This document shows positions 1 through 7,950 of a stretch of 33,383 nt of DNA, piece after piece. The DNA is from Nocardioides pocheonensis (GTDB lineage Bacteria > Actinomycetota > Actinomycetes > Propionibacteriales > Nocardioidaceae): NCBI RefSeq assembly GCF_003725535.1, contig NZ_RJSF01000011.1:1-33383 (forward strand). The letters are read 5' to 3'. Position 1 is the first letter of the stretch. Each line of letters starts with the position of its first letter. A program made the position numbers and the translations under genes. The notes beneath the pieces were generated by a model, which did not search any database, had not been told where the DNA came from, and saw only the letters and a program-made list of their open reading frames with translations.

Positions 1-315
1 ACCCTGACCGAGCAGATCGAGCTCAGGGACCGCACCTGCGTCTTTCCCTGGTGCCAACGTGCCGCCCGAGGCTGCGACAAGGACCACATCGTCCCGTGGC
101 AGGACGGCGGCCCGACATCGAGCGACAACCTCGCCGCCCTCTGCAGACGCCACCACCGGTTGAAGACCCACGGCGGCTGGACCTACACCATGGTCGAGCC
201 CGGCACCTACCTGTGGCACAGCCCGTTCGGCTACTCCTGGCTGCGCGATCGAAGCGGCACCACCGACCTCACCCCAGCAGCCGCCGAGCCACCCCCGCGC
301 CGACGAACCAGCTGA
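1..315 (+). CDS. HNH endonuclease, C-terminal part (DUF222/13E12 type)
   Basis: The reading frame is open from base 1 and ends at the TGA at 313-315, so only the last 104 residues are present and the start lies outside the window. The visible part is a typical HNH nuclease end: Cys pair (CVFPWC), then KDHIVPWQDGGPTSSDN, then LCRRHHRLKTHGGW. The DH, N and H residues of the HNH metal site and its zinc-binding cysteines are all there. In the DUF222-HNH family this domain closes a protein of roughly 400-500 residues. These genes are multicopy in actinobacterial genomes and their biological role is unclear. A perfect hairpin follows directly. Confidence 0.85.
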   Translation, partial: TLTEQIELRDRTCVFPWCQRAARGCDKDHIVPWQDGGPTSSDNLAALCRRHHRLKTHGGWTYTMVEPGTYLWHSPFGYSWLRDRSGTTDLTPAAAEPPPRRRTS

Positions 316-321
316 CCCACA

Positions 322-344
322 CCCCGCGGACGACCTCCGCGGGG
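322..344 (+). terminator. Hairpin after HNH gene
   Basis: A perfect 9-bp inverted repeat, CCCCGCGGA / TCCGCGGGG, with a 5-nt loop begins 7 nt after the HNH stop codon. There is no T-tract, as is common for high-GC actinobacterial terminators. Confidence 0.6.
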
Positions 345-426
345 CCGTCGGCATGCACCCGCACGCCCTGACCGGCACGCGCTGACTGCTCGCGCGCCAT
401 TCGCCGACCGTCGCCTTGACGCCCCC

Positions 427-731
427 GTGACGCAGAAGAGCGTCCCTAGCCTCGGCTCCGGTCCGCCGGACGGAACTCCGGCCGGCGCACCGGTAGCACC
501 GACGGTGGCTCCGCAGGACGCGTCGACGGCCGCCGCGTGGGGCCGGTGGGCGCAGAAGCAGCACTTCACCGGGGCCCAGAGGCGAAGGCCGACTACGCCC
601 ACCCCGAGCAGATGAACCGCTACACGTGGTACCAGACGCACGACTGGAAGGTGCCCTACCCGGGTGACTCGAAGGTCTACCTGCCCCACGAGGTGCCGGG
701 CGCGTACCTGCCGTCCGCCGAGACCGACTGA
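427..731 (+). pseudogene. Frameshifted remnant, perhaps C-terminus of a YncE-type phosphoesterase
   Basis: Two overlapping frames read as one protein. Frame 1 gives a Pro/Ala-rich stretch ending WGRWAQKQHFTGAQ. Frame 3 continues with AKADYAHPEQMNRYTWYQTH and WKVPYPGDSKVYLPHEVPG up to the TGA at 729-731. The switch lies at about 578-584 (CAGAGGCGAAG) and fits a 2-nt insertion or 1-nt loss. No convincing start or upstream body is present: frame 1 is simply open back to the HNH stop. The aromatic NR.TWY..H.W..PYPGD end resembles my memory of C-termini of bifunctional YncE/alkaline-phosphatase-like secreted proteins, but I am not sure of the family. It looks like the decayed tail of a deleted gene. 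A strong hairpin follows. Confidence 0.4.
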
Positions 732-754
732 CCCACCGATCGACCGCACGAAGG

Positions 755-784
755 CGAAGGCCCCGGGACGTCCCGGGGTCTTCG
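755..784 (+). terminator. Long hairpin after the remnant
   Basis: A stem of about 14 bp (CGAAGGCCCCGGGA pairing with TCCCGGGGTCTTCG, one G-T pair) with a very tight loop lies 24 nt after the stop at 731. It resembles an intrinsic terminator and supports the idea that a real gene once ended here. Confidence 0.65.
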
Positions 785-871
785 GCCTTCCCCGCGGGGG
801 TGTCGATCGAGGGCCGGCTCGTTCGTTCCCCCTCGTCAGTCCCCTCGGGGAAAGCGGAGGAAGGAGCGGTC

Positions 872-1457
872 ATGGGTTCGATCGGCGTGACGATGAGCGT
901 GTCCCTGGACGGTGTCGTCCAGGGACCGGGGCGGCCGGACGAGGACACGCGCGGCGGCTTCGAGCACGGCGGATGGGGTCAGCGGTACGTCGACGACGTG
1001 ATGGGCCGCGAGATGGCCGCGTCGATGAGCGCGCCGGGGGACATGCTGTTCGGCCGGCGTACGTGGGAGGACTTCATCACCGCATGGGGCCGCGCGACTG
1101 ACGGCAACCCGTTCACGACGCACATGAACGCAGCGACCAAGTACGTCGTGTCCCGCACGCTCGACGACGCGGAGACCTGGCAGAACTCCGTGCTGCTGCG
1201 GGGGAGACGCCGTCGAGCAGGTCGCGGGGCTCAAGGAGCGGTCCGAGCGGGACCTGTCGATCATCGGCAGCACGTCGCTCGTGCACGCTCTGCACGGAGC
1301 CGGGCTGATCGATCGGTACACGCTGCTGATCCACCCCTTGACGCTCGGGCCGGGACTGCGGCTCTTCCCCGACTCCGCAGGCGTGACGGAGCTGCGCCTG
1401 GTCGGCTCCGTCGCGACCAGGAAGGGCGTGATCGTCGCGCGCTACCAGCGCGGGTGA
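872..1457 (+). pseudogene. DHFR-like / RibD C-terminal domain protein, frameshifted
   Basis: The ATG at 872 has a strong ribosome site (AGGAAGGAG, 858-866). The first 110 residues are a typical small dihydrofolate-reductase-like domain: VTMSVSLDGVVQGPG, then MLFGRRTWEDF, then KYVVSRTL. At the G5 run 1200-1204 the frame breaks. Reading on in frame +1 restores the family: GDAVEQVAGLKERSERDL, SIIGSTSLVHALHGAGLID, LLIHPLTLGPGLRLFPD, ending at TGA 1455-1457. Corrected by removing one G the protein would be 194 residues, normal for the YwjB/YyaP-like group. Either the gene is broken or the homopolymer was miscalled. If unbroken it would be an NADPH-dependent reductase of unknown substrate. The uncorrected frame runs into a meaningless Arg-rich tail. 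Confidence 0.85.
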
Positions 1458-1559
1458 CACGCCGTGCTCACCGACGGGGATTGCCGTGGGCGAGGTGGGG
1501 CACTGGCACGAAGGTGCCGACGGAACCACCGGAGGCACTCGAACCTCAGGGAGGTCGAC

Positions 1560-1892
1560 ATGGCCGAGTCAGCCAACGATCCCGTGGGCCGCGACGCCGA
1601 CCGGAGCGGCACCATCCTGGACGAAGGAGGGATCGACACCGACGCGCGCGCAGGCCGCAGCCTCGGCATCGATCCGAGCCGAGAGCCCGACGAGCAGACC
1701 AAGCAGCAGATCGAGGAGGAACGGGCCAGCCGCCTCGACCCGGACAACCGTCCCGACGGCGCGGAGGTCGACAACACCGAGCGCACCTTCGACCACGATC
1801 GCGGGCAGTTCACCGACTCTCCGGACTATGACGGCTCCGAGCCGCCGCGGTTCAGCGACCCGGAGGACCCGAACAACCCCGACAACGCCTGA
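1560..1892 (+). CDS. Small acidic hydrophilic protein, unknown
   Basis: 110 residues starting at the ATG at 1560, preceded by AGGGAGGT at good spacing. A longer frame to 1464 exists but has no ribosome site. The protein has no membrane segment and no cysteine. It is very rich in Asp, Glu, Pro, Asn and Arg and is probably largely disordered, apart from a possible short helix around residues 45-57 (EQTKQQIEEERASRL). It ends with Pro/Asp/Asn repeats (DPEDPNNPDNA). I do not recognise a family beyond similar small acidic proteins of related actinobacteria. It follows the broken DHFR-like gene by about 100 bp, a stretch in which I see nothing else, and converges with the secreted protein gene at 1915-2616. 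Confidence 0.65.
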   Translation: MAESANDPVGRDADRSGTILDEGGIDTDARAGRSLGIDPSREPDEQTKQQIEEERASRLDPDNRPDGAEVDNTERTFDHDRGQFTDSPDYDGSEPPRFSDPEDPNNPDNA

Positions 1893-1914
1893 GCGCGGCC
1901 GACCCCGCCGATCG

Positions 1915-2616
1915 TCACCGGAACAGGAACGGGCTGGCACCCCAGCGGATCGTGTAGCGGAAGGTGCTTCTGCCGAACCCGCGCCGGTCGACGCTGACCA
2001 CGATGCGAGCGCCGGGTCGCAGGGTGTGCCCGCGGAGGAACGACGTCAGGTCCACGCTCCTGGTCGCGACGGTCGACACCGTGCGCCGCGAGGGGCAGCC
2101 CCGGCCCAGGCACCGCACCGCGACGCGCGAGTGGCGGAAGAGCCCGGTGACCTTGAGCCGGCGTACCCAGGTGCGCTGCCCCTCCACGCGCCACCGGGCT
2201 GCGACCGACCCGGGTGCCTGGTGCGTCCGGGGCGGGTCGCCGATGATCACGAAGCCAAGGGTGAAAGCGCTGACGTCGGTGGCCGCGCCGGCGGTCACCG
2301 TGACCGCGTGCGACCCCGCGGTGACGTGGTCGAACGTGAACGGTGAGGCGCACGGCGTCGGCGCCTGGTCGTCGAGCGCGCAGGTGGCCGGTGACCCGGT
2401 GGCGACGAAGGTGATCGTGACGGGTCCGTCGGGGGGCAGGGTCGTCGCGCCGTCCCCCAAGGTTAGGACGGTACCCGGCGTCGGCGAGGTGATCGTGACC
2501 GAGTCCGCCTCGGCCATGGCCTGGGTCGGCGCCAGCGCGGTGACCGCAGCGACCACGAGGGCCGGCAGGAGCAGGCGGCGCGGAAGGGCTGCGCGGCGGC
2601 TGGGAGTCCTGGTCAT
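1915..2616 (-). CDS. Secreted Ig-like domain protein
   Basis: 233 residues. I start at the ATG at 2616 because it gives a clear Sec signal peptide (MTRTPSRRAALPRRL, hydrophobic core, AMA cleavage around residue 35); the longer frame to 2691 only adds hydrophilic sequence. Residues ~38-125 form an Ig-like repeat with the pattern CALDDQAPTPCASPFTF...GSHAVTV, common in secreted actinobacterial adhesion-type proteins. Residues ~150-233 are a Cys-containing beta-rich module (VRCLGRGCPSR, then LRPGARIVVSVDRRG). No catalytic motif is visible. A dyad site shared with the next secreted gene lies at 2715-2735, about 100 bp upstream of the start. Confidence 0.7.
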   Translation of the reverse strand: MTRTPSRRAALPRRLLLPALVVAAVTALAPTQAMAEADSVTITSPTPGTVLTLGDGATTLPPDGPVTITFVATGSPATCALDDQAPTPCASPFTFDHVTAGSHAVTVTAGAATDVSAFTLGFVIIGDPPRTHQAPGSVAARWRVEGQRTWVRRLKVTGLFRHSRVAVRCLGRGCPSRRTVSTVATRSVDLTSFLRGHTLRPGARIVVSVDRRGFGRSTFRYTIRWGASPFLFR

Positions 2617-2714
2617 GAGCTCGTCCTGTTCGTCTGCTCCCCCGGAGGACCGGTCTTCGGCGAAGTGGTCTGGTGGGACTGCGTCCAGCACACCAGCGGA
2701 GCGCGTTTCGGAGA

Positions 2715-2735
2715 ATCCTGATGATCCTCAGGGTC
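2715..2735. promoter_or_regulatory. Dyad site 1, ATCCTGA-N6-TCAGGGTC
   Basis: An interrupted palindrome with CCTGA / TCAGG arms around 6 nt, located 99-119 bp upstream of the start of the minus-strand secreted protein gene. It matches the copy at 8789-8809 at 19 of 21 positions and the copy at 4120-4140 at 17 of 21. Its form and location suggest a regulator operator; the regulator is not identified. Confidence 0.45.
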
Positions 2736-2766
2736 GCGCCTCGCCTCGGCTTCGCCGGGACAGAGC

Positions 2767-2796
2767 CGTGCGGCCCCGGTGTCCCGGGGCCGCACG
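2767..2796 (-). terminator. Strong hairpin after the CHAP-like gene
   Basis: A perfect 13-bp stem (CGTGCGGCCCCGG / CCGGGGCCGCACG) with a 4-nt loop lies 15 nt past the stop of the minus-strand gene at 2812. It should end that transcript before the next gene's promoter. Confidence 0.75.
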
Positions 2797-2811
2797 AAAC
2801 GGGGAAGGTGG

Positions 2812-4038
2812 TCAGCAGTTCGGGACGTTGGGGTCCACGAAGGGAGTGCCGAGAAGGCTGCCCGAGGTCTGACCGTTGTTGTAGAAGGCGTCGGCGGAGA
2901 CGTAGTAGGCGCCGTTCCACGGACTCGAGGCGATCCGGTACCACCAGGTGTTGCCGTCCGCCACCTTGAAGCCGGTCACCTTGCAGGCAATCTGGACCGT
3001 TGTGTAGCCGGCGATCGTCGGGCCCTCGGTGCCGCCAGCGTTGGTGTAATTCGTCCAGGTGTGGGCAGCTCCACCGGTCGTCTCGCTCCAGGTCGGCGCC
3101 GGTGCAGGCGTGGGCGTCGGGGTGGGCGCGGGTGTGGGTGTCGGGGTAGGTGCGGCCATCACGGTGCCCATCCGCCAGATCGTCACCTCGAGGCCGGCGC
3201 GGGCCGCCGAGGCGTACGGATCCCAGGAGTGCCGGCCCACGGTGTCCGGAGCGACGTAGTTGCTGTCGACGACGTCGAACGAATTCGAGCCGGCCGTGTG
3301 GCCGAGGATCACGGCGGTGTGCATCGGCCAGTAGTAGTTGGCGTGGTCGCGCGGGTTGGTCAGTTGGATGATGTCCCCGACCGCGACGTTGTCACGGCTG
3401 ACTCGAACGCCCCCGTTGGCCGCGTAGTTCTCGTAGTAGTCGCCGCCGAGGCGCTGGGTGTGTCCCGAGGCGACATACACCCAGTCATTGACAGCCTGCT
3501 TGCACTGACCGTGGTCCAGCGAACCGGGCGTGTACAGGTATTGCCCGAGATGGGAGAGACCCTCGCGGGCGATCGCGGCGTTGTCGTAGCTGCCGGCACC
3601 GAGCTGCTCGCCGAGCGGTGCGGCGAAGCCGTTCGAGATCGGGTATGCCGACTCACCTGGCAGCAGGGGAAGGCGCCCGATCTTCACCGCTGCCAGCCGG
3701 ACGTACACGTGCGCCGGCACGCGCCGCCTGAGCGTCACCGAGCCGCACCGAACCTGCAGGCGCTCTCCCCGGTGCGCGGTGTGTTTGGTCGTGCCGGGCG
3801 CCTTCACCACCATGCGCCGGGGAAGACCTTGGACGCTGCGCTGGGCGAGCACCTTGCCGGACGACGTGATCACGGCAACGGTGCACGTGCTGGCGCCGGT
3901 CGCAGGCATGGTGATGCTCAGCGGCGCGGGCGCGGCCGACGCAACTGACGGCACGGCAAGGGCGGCCGAGGCGACGAGCCCGGCGCCCAGCGCGACGCCG
4001 AACCGCCGTGGGAGGGGGGACGTATGACGGGTGCTCAT
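2812..4038 (-). CDS. Secreted CHAP-like cell-wall hydrolase with SH3-like domain
   Basis: 408 residues from the ATG at 4038 (AAAGGAA upstream). Order: signal peptide 1-~35 (ASAA cleavage); a beta-rich N-terminal part to ~120; a CHAP/NlpC-P60-like amidase domain ~145-290; a Pro/Thr linker ~293-312 made of PT and AP repeats; and an SH3-like wall-binding domain ~325-395 (TTVQIACKVTGF, then WWYRI). The predicted catalytic Cys is about 179 in GQCKQAVNDW and the His about 240 in MHTAVI, with VVDSNY as a possible third position. The family cleaves peptidoglycan peptide or amide bonds outside the membrane; the exact bond is not deducible here. Upstream are a dyad (4120-4140) and a small palindrome (4071-4085). 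It lies just past a membrane Ser/Thr kinase gene, so wall remodelling under kinase control is a reasonable guess. Confidence 0.75.
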   Translation of the reverse strand: MSTRHTSPLPRRFGVALGAGLVASAALAVPSVASAAPAPLSITMPATGASTCTVAVITSSGKVLAQRSVQGLPRRMVVKAPGTTKHTAHRGERLQVRCGSVTLRRRVPAHVYVRLAAVKIGRLPLLPGESAYPISNGFAAPLGEQLGAGSYDNAAIAREGLSHLGQYLYTPGSLDHGQCKQAVNDWVYVASGHTQRLGGDYYENYAANGGVRVSRDNVAVGDIIQLTNPRDHANYYWPMHTAVILGHTAGSNSFDVVDSNYVAPDTVGRHSWDPYASAARAGLEVTIWRMGTVMAAPTPTPTPAPTPTPTPAPAPTWSETTGGAAHTWTNYTNAGGTEGPTIAGYTTVQIACKVTGFKVADGNTWWYRIASSPWNGAYYVSADAFYNNGQTSGSLLGTPFVDPNVPNC

Positions 4039-4070
4039 GTGCGTGTTCCTTTGCTCTGAGGAGGAGCCGC

Positions 4071-4085
4071 TGCCGAATCTCGGCA
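4071..4085 (-). promoter_or_regulatory. Small palindrome in the CHAP-like gene leader
   Basis: TGCCGA-ATC-TCGGCA, a 6-bp perfect inverted repeat 33-47 nt upstream of the start at 4038. It may be a leader hairpin or an operator; nothing further supports either choice. Confidence 0.3.
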
Positions 4086-4119
4086 AGCACGAGCACATCA
4101 GCGGGAGCGCCGGAGCGAC

Positions 4120-4140
4120 ATCCTGATCCTGATCAGGGTC
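4120..4140. promoter_or_regulatory. Dyad site 2, ATCCTGA-N6-TCAGGGTC
   Basis: Second copy of the dyad, 82-102 bp upstream of the CHAP-like gene and in the same orientation and similar distance as site 1. The 10-bp palindrome CCTGATCAGG (4128-4137) is embedded in it. Confidence 0.45.
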
Positions 4141-4151
4141 ACGCGGTCCCG

Positions 4152-4169
4152 GCCCGGGTCATCCCGGGC
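4152..4169 (-). terminator. Hairpin after the kinase gene
   Basis: A perfect 7-bp stem, GCCCGGG-TCAT-CCCGGGC, 21 nt past the kinase stop on the minus strand. Confidence 0.5.
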
Positions 4170-4189
4170 TGCACGTGGATGCGACGCGG

Positions 4190-6223
4190 TCAGCCCGAGG
4201 AGTCCGGCGGACCGCACGTGCCCCGCCACCGGGCCGGGTCGGCCTGGGCCTGGTGGCAGACGTTGAGCAGGTCGGCGGCGGTGAACGGGCTGGGAACCCT
4301 GCGCGTGCCGCCCTGCTCGAGGGCCACGATCAGCGCGTCGATGGCCTGGGTAGTCGTCATCGACGGGTGGTCCTGGCGGATCTGCGCGATCCGGTCCACC
4401 AGCACCGTGTAGATCCCGTCGGTCGGGGTCGCGTAGGGCCGCGTCACCGAGACCCCGTGGTCGCGACAGCCGTCCGGACCACCGGAGAAGGGGAAGGCGT
4501 AGTCGGGGAGGTTCTCGACCGCCGCCACGAAGTGTCCGTGGGTCACGCGAGCCCTCAGGTGGATCGGGGGGAAGGTGCGCTCGTAGATCGTCCCGGGCTT
4601 CCCGACGACTTCGTACCTGACTCGCACCTGGTAGTCGACGTTCGTGCGGCAGTCGTCGGCGACCAGGTCGACCACGCTCGGCGGTCGGCACCTGCCGTCG
4701 AGGACGCCGAACGGCCGGTGGTCGTTGCCGATGACCTGCTGCCACCCGCCGTTGTCGGCGTCGGCGCGGTAGCGCGCGAAGGTGGTGAACTGCTGCGTCG
4801 GCGGTGGGCAGACGTGCGCGGGCTCGGGCGGTGAGACCACGGTGCCGACAGGGCAGGTCAGCCCGAGCTTCTGGAACACCCTGGTCGGCGCCGGCGCCCG
4901 TGTGGGGATCCGGGTCACGGCAAGGACGTGAAGGTCCTGCTTGGCGGTGAGCACCAGCTGAAATTTCCCGCCGCCCCAGCTGGTCGGTTGCAGCGGCGAG
5001 AGGTCAGCCGTCACCGGGCCCTGGGGCTCGTTGCAGTCCACCTGGGTGTCGAGGTTCGTGCCGCCGGTGAGCCGCCCGTTCAGGATCTGGCCGTGGTCGA
5101 CGACGTGCACGACGGCCGGGTTGCTCGTCGTCGCGGACGGGCTGGGCGAGGCGGGCGACGGCTTCGCCACCGTGCCCGTGGGCGGCGCGGACGTCGGAGC
5201 TGTCGGCGATGGGGAGCCCGTCGTCGGCGGATCGACGATGATGCGCTTCGACGTGGTGGGCGTGCGAGGACCGGTCGCTGCGGCCGGTCCGGCCGCGTGC
5301 TCCCCGGCCGTGCGCATCGCGATCGCCGACCCGCCGGCACCGATGACCAGGAGGATCGGCACGAGGACGAGCACGGCGGTCCGGCCGGCGAACACGCGGA
5401 CCGGCGTCCCCGGGCGTCCCTCGGGCTCGGGCGCGAGGCTGCGCAGCAGCTGCCGACGCAGCACTGGGCGTGCCCGGAGCGCCGGCGCGGTCGCGACCCT
5501 CGCCCGCGTCGCGTCGAGGTCGAGGCTCCCGTCGATCGAGAGCGGCGGAGTCAGGCCGGTCAGGGTCTCCATCGCGGTGACCGCGAACGAGAACGTGTCC
5601 GCGCGCGGTCCCGGTCGACCGTCCGGGTTGCGCAGCTCGGGAGAGGAGTACGCCGCCGTACGACCGCTCGCGGGACCGGAACCCGCGGGCCGCAGCAGGC
5701 CGAGGTCGACGAGGACCGGAGCCCCGTCGGTGCCGATGATGATGTTGGTCGGCTTGACGTCGCCGTGGGTGATCGGGCCCGGCCCGCCGTTGCCCCGGTG
5801 CAGGCGGCTGAGCGTCGCCGCCACACCCCGGAGGATGCGGATCCGCTCACGCGGCGCGGCATCCGGGTGCTCGTCGAGCCAGGTGCGGAGCGTCAGACCG
5901 GGCACGTGGTTCATCACGACGTACCGGTGGGTGGGTGCGGCGCTCGTGTCGTCGTCCGCGCGGTGCCGGGCGACCCCCACGAACGTCTCCTCGACGCGGA
6001 CCAGGCCGGGTACCACGAGCGACCCCAGTGCATCGAGGCGCTTGGCCCAGTCGTCGGTGCCGTCGCTCGGCAGGGTGTCGATCTTGACGGCGACCTCGCG
6101 CTCCTCGTCGCCGGCACGTACGGCGCGCCAGACCTCGCCCTCGCCGCCGGAGCCGAGCAGGTGGGTCAGCCGGTAGCGTCCGGGCTCGTCGGCAGGACCG
6201 ACCCAGAACGCGGACGTGTCCAT
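4190..6223 (-). CDS. Transmembrane Ser/Thr protein kinase (PknB-like) with Cys-rich ectodomain
   Basis: 677 residues from the ATG at 6223, with GGAGG upstream. The kinase domain spans ~15-270: glycine loop LGSGGEGEVW, VAVK lysine K47, catalytic loop HGDVKPTN with D155 (HGD instead of HRD), DLG instead of DFG, and SPEL in place of APE. The lysine and both aspartates are kept, so it is probably active. One membrane helix at ~280-303 is followed by a Pro/Ser/Thr-rich stalk to ~375 and an external domain of about 300 residues. That domain has several cysteines and no PASTA repeats, so its ligand is unknown. It is 91 bp from a pseudokinase gene on the same strand (6315-7820), probably one transcript, and lies near a divergent FHA-like protein. 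Confidence 0.85.
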   Translation of the reverse strand: MDTSAFWVGPADEPGRYRLTHLLGSGGEGEVWRAVRAGDEEREVAVKIDTLPSDGTDDWAKRLDALGSLVVPGLVRVEETFVGVARHRADDDTSAAPTHRYVVMNHVPGLTLRTWLDEHPDAAPRERIRILRGVAATLSRLHRGNGGPGPITHGDVKPTNIIIGTDGAPVLVDLGLLRPAGSGPASGRTAAYSSPELRNPDGRPGPRADTFSFAVTAMETLTGLTPPLSIDGSLDLDATRARVATAPALRARPVLRRQLLRSLAPEPEGRPGTPVRVFAGRTAVLVLVPILLVIGAGGSAIAMRTAGEHAAGPAAATGPRTPTTSKRIIVDPPTTGSPSPTAPTSAPPTGTVAKPSPASPSPSATTSNPAVVHVVDHGQILNGRLTGGTNLDTQVDCNEPQGPVTADLSPLQPTSWGGGKFQLVLTAKQDLHVLAVTRIPTRAPAPTRVFQKLGLTCPVGTVVSPPEPAHVCPPPTQQFTTFARYRADADNGGWQQVIGNDHRPFGVLDGRCRPPSVVDLVADDCRTNVDYQVRVRYEVVGKPGTIYERTFPPIHLRARVTHGHFVAAVENLPDYAFPFSGGPDGCRDHGVSVTRPYATPTDGIYTVLVDRIAQIRQDHPSMTTTQAIDALIVALEQGGTRRVPSPFTAADLLNVCHQAQADPARWRGTCGPPDSSG

Positions 6224-6314
6224 CGGCCTCCTGCCCCAGCGCGGTCAACCTGTCGCGATCATGGCAGCGCGCTCCGGGCGCGGGGACCAAACACCGGGGC
6301 CGCGCGACCTCGGT

Positions 6315-7820
6315 CTAGTCCGCGGCGCAGCCAGAGGCGCTCGGTTGCGGCCCGAACTGGAGCGTCGGCGTCGACCGTCCCGTCCCGAGCCGGTAGACGT
6401 TGGCCCTGCCCACCGGACCGTAGGTGTAGAAGGTCCCGGGGCTGACCTTCCCCTGGTGCGTGCCGACGAAGTAGTGGATGACGGGACGCCAGGCGTAGCC
6501 GGCTTTGCACGCCGTGACGTCGATGCCCACGACGACCGGCGTCGTGCGCAGGTTGAACTGCCCGCTCGGGTCGAAGTCGGCGGCCGAGCCGTGGTCGACG
6601 ATGCGCAGCTTGCGCCGGTCCAGGTCGGCGGCGTAGCGGAGCTGCGAGGGGTCCGCAGCGGCGTCGCACCTGCCGGGCAGTGCGACCCACGCAGGTGTGG
6701 GCGTCGTGCCGACCTGCTCGAGGTCGATCTCGGTGACCGTCACCGGGTCCTCGTCCGAGCGCCCCACCAGCGTGAGCAGGAGCCGCCCGGTGTGCCAGCG
6801 CCCGACGCCCGCTGCCGGCGGGGCTTTGTCGAGGGCGCCGGCAGTCGTCGGGTGCTGCAGGTCCTCGAGCACGCTCGTCGCTGCGATGCCGGTGTCGGGT
6901 CCGCACGGAGCCGTCCAGGCCGCCTTCACGCCCAGCGGACCGGTCGGTCGTGCCTGCCCCGTCGGCGTGGGCGTCCGCCCTGATGCCCGTGTAGGCGCTG
7001 TGTCGCGCCCGATCCATCCCCACGCCGCGACCGCCGCGACGAGCACGACGGCGATGAGGACCAGGGCCGGGCGGGCTGCCGACCGGTGCGCGTCGGTGGG
7101 GACGTCCGGCTCGGCAGCGGTCGGTGAGGTCACCTCGGTGGCCGCCGTGCCCTCCACGGCCGCGATGAGCCACGCGGTCAGGGCGTGCGGCCGGGCCTCG
7201 GGCGGACTGGCCAGTGCGGCGTGCACCGCCTTGACCAGTCGCGTCCGCCGCCTGGTGTCGGGGCTCGACCGGAGTGCCCGCACGACGTCGTTCGGGTCGT
7301 GGGCGTCGGCCACGGCCGGGCCGCCGAGCACCTCGGCGACCGTGCGGGCGAATGCGTAGGCGTCACCGGCGGTCGTCGCGGCCGCGCCCGCGGCGAGCTC
7401 GGGTGCCAGGAACCTCTCCGGCGCGCCGGTGGTGCCGACCCAGGGCGAGTAGCCGACGACGCGCGTGGAACTGTCCGGCGCCACCCTGACGGCGTCCGGG
7501 CTGACCGCGCCGTGGGCGACACCCGGCGTCCGTGCCGTGCCTGCGTGGAGGGAGTCGAGCGCCGCGGCGGCCGCGCGCAGGATCGACAGTCTCTCGGGCA
7601 CCGACGCCTGGGTGCGTGCGGCCCAGGCCGTGACCGCCTCGGAGTCCGGGTCGAGGAGGGTGAGGGACGCAGAGGTCGCGTCCCGTGAGCCTGCGACCAC
7701 CCGGGCGAGCGAGGGGTGTCGTGCCGCCTCGATCCGCGGCAGCCACGCGTCCCAGGCGTCCGCATCATCCGGTGTCGTCAGCGGCCACACCGCGGTGCGC
7801 GTGCCATGCTCGTCGGGCAA
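6315..7820 (-). CDS. Transmembrane pseudokinase
   Basis: 501 residues. The start is TTG at 7820, chosen because AGGAGAGG sits just upstream; the nearby ATG is out of frame. Residues ~20-215 follow the kinase fold only in outline: no glycine loop, no VAIK lysine, HGAVSPDAV where HRDxKPxN should be (catalytic Asp and Lys lost), and VVGYS in place of DFG. APEL and the late helices remain recognisable. One membrane helix at ~248-270 precedes a Thr/Pro stalk and an external domain of about 200 residues with four cysteines. Phosphotransfer is very unlikely; a role as a scaffold or allosteric partner of the adjacent kinase is an inference. The gene lies directly upstream of that kinase on the same strand and divergent from the FHA-like gene. 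Confidence 0.75.
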   Translation of the reverse strand: MPDEHGTRTAVWPLTTPDDADAWDAWLPRIEAARHPSLARVVAGSRDATSASLTLLDPDSEAVTAWAARTQASVPERLSILRAAAAALDSLHAGTARTPGVAHGAVSPDAVRVAPDSSTRVVGYSPWVGTTGAPERFLAPELAAGAAATTAGDAYAFARTVAEVLGGPAVADAHDPNDVVRALRSSPDTRRRTRLVKAVHAALASPPEARPHALTAWLIAAVEGTAATEVTSPTAAEPDVPTDAHRSAARPALVLIAVVLVAAVAAWGWIGRDTAPTRASGRTPTPTGQARPTGPLGVKAAWTAPCGPDTGIAATSVLEDLQHPTTAGALDKAPPAAGVGRWHTGRLLLTLVGRSDEDPVTVTEIDLEQVGTTPTPAWVALPGRCDAAADPSQLRYAADLDRRKLRIVDHGSAADFDPSGQFNLRTTPVVVGIDVTACKAGYAWRPVIHYFVGTHQGKVSPGTFYTYGPVGRANVYRLGTGRSTPTLQFGPQPSASGCAAD

Positions 7821-7950
7821 GGCCTCTCCTCTCCAGCGGTGCCGCGCCTGTCGATCCGGTCCCTTCGGCTCATTGACCCGGGGTCCGTCCGGTGATCAGG
7901 ATGTCGGTGCGAGAGCTCGGGTGTGGGGGGATTGACCGAACGGAGTGGTG
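7821..7950. promoter_or_regulatory. Divergent promoter region, pseudokinase / FHA-HTH
   Basis: This 130-bp gap between two divergent starts must hold both promoters. It contains two ATTGACC copies (7872-7878 and 7931-7937) and a TCAGGAT half-site (7896-7902) matching one arm of the dyad seen at 2715, 4120 and 8789. No clear -10 elements are visible. Confidence 0.35.

Noticed and set aside
872-1457. Programmed ribosomal frameshift in the DHFR-like gene
   Set aside because: The G5 run lacks a slippery heptamer and no downstream structure stands out; a mutation or sequencing error is simpler.
3100-3160. GT-rich tandem repeat as a non-coding element
   Set aside because: It encodes the Pro/Thr linker of the CHAP-like protein in frame.
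4039-4189. ydaO-type (c-di-AMP) riboswitch before the wall hydrolase gene
   Set aside because: Such riboswitches do precede some actinobacterial wall hydrolases, but I could not find its conserved sequence blocks here; only a dyad, a small palindrome and a terminator are visible.
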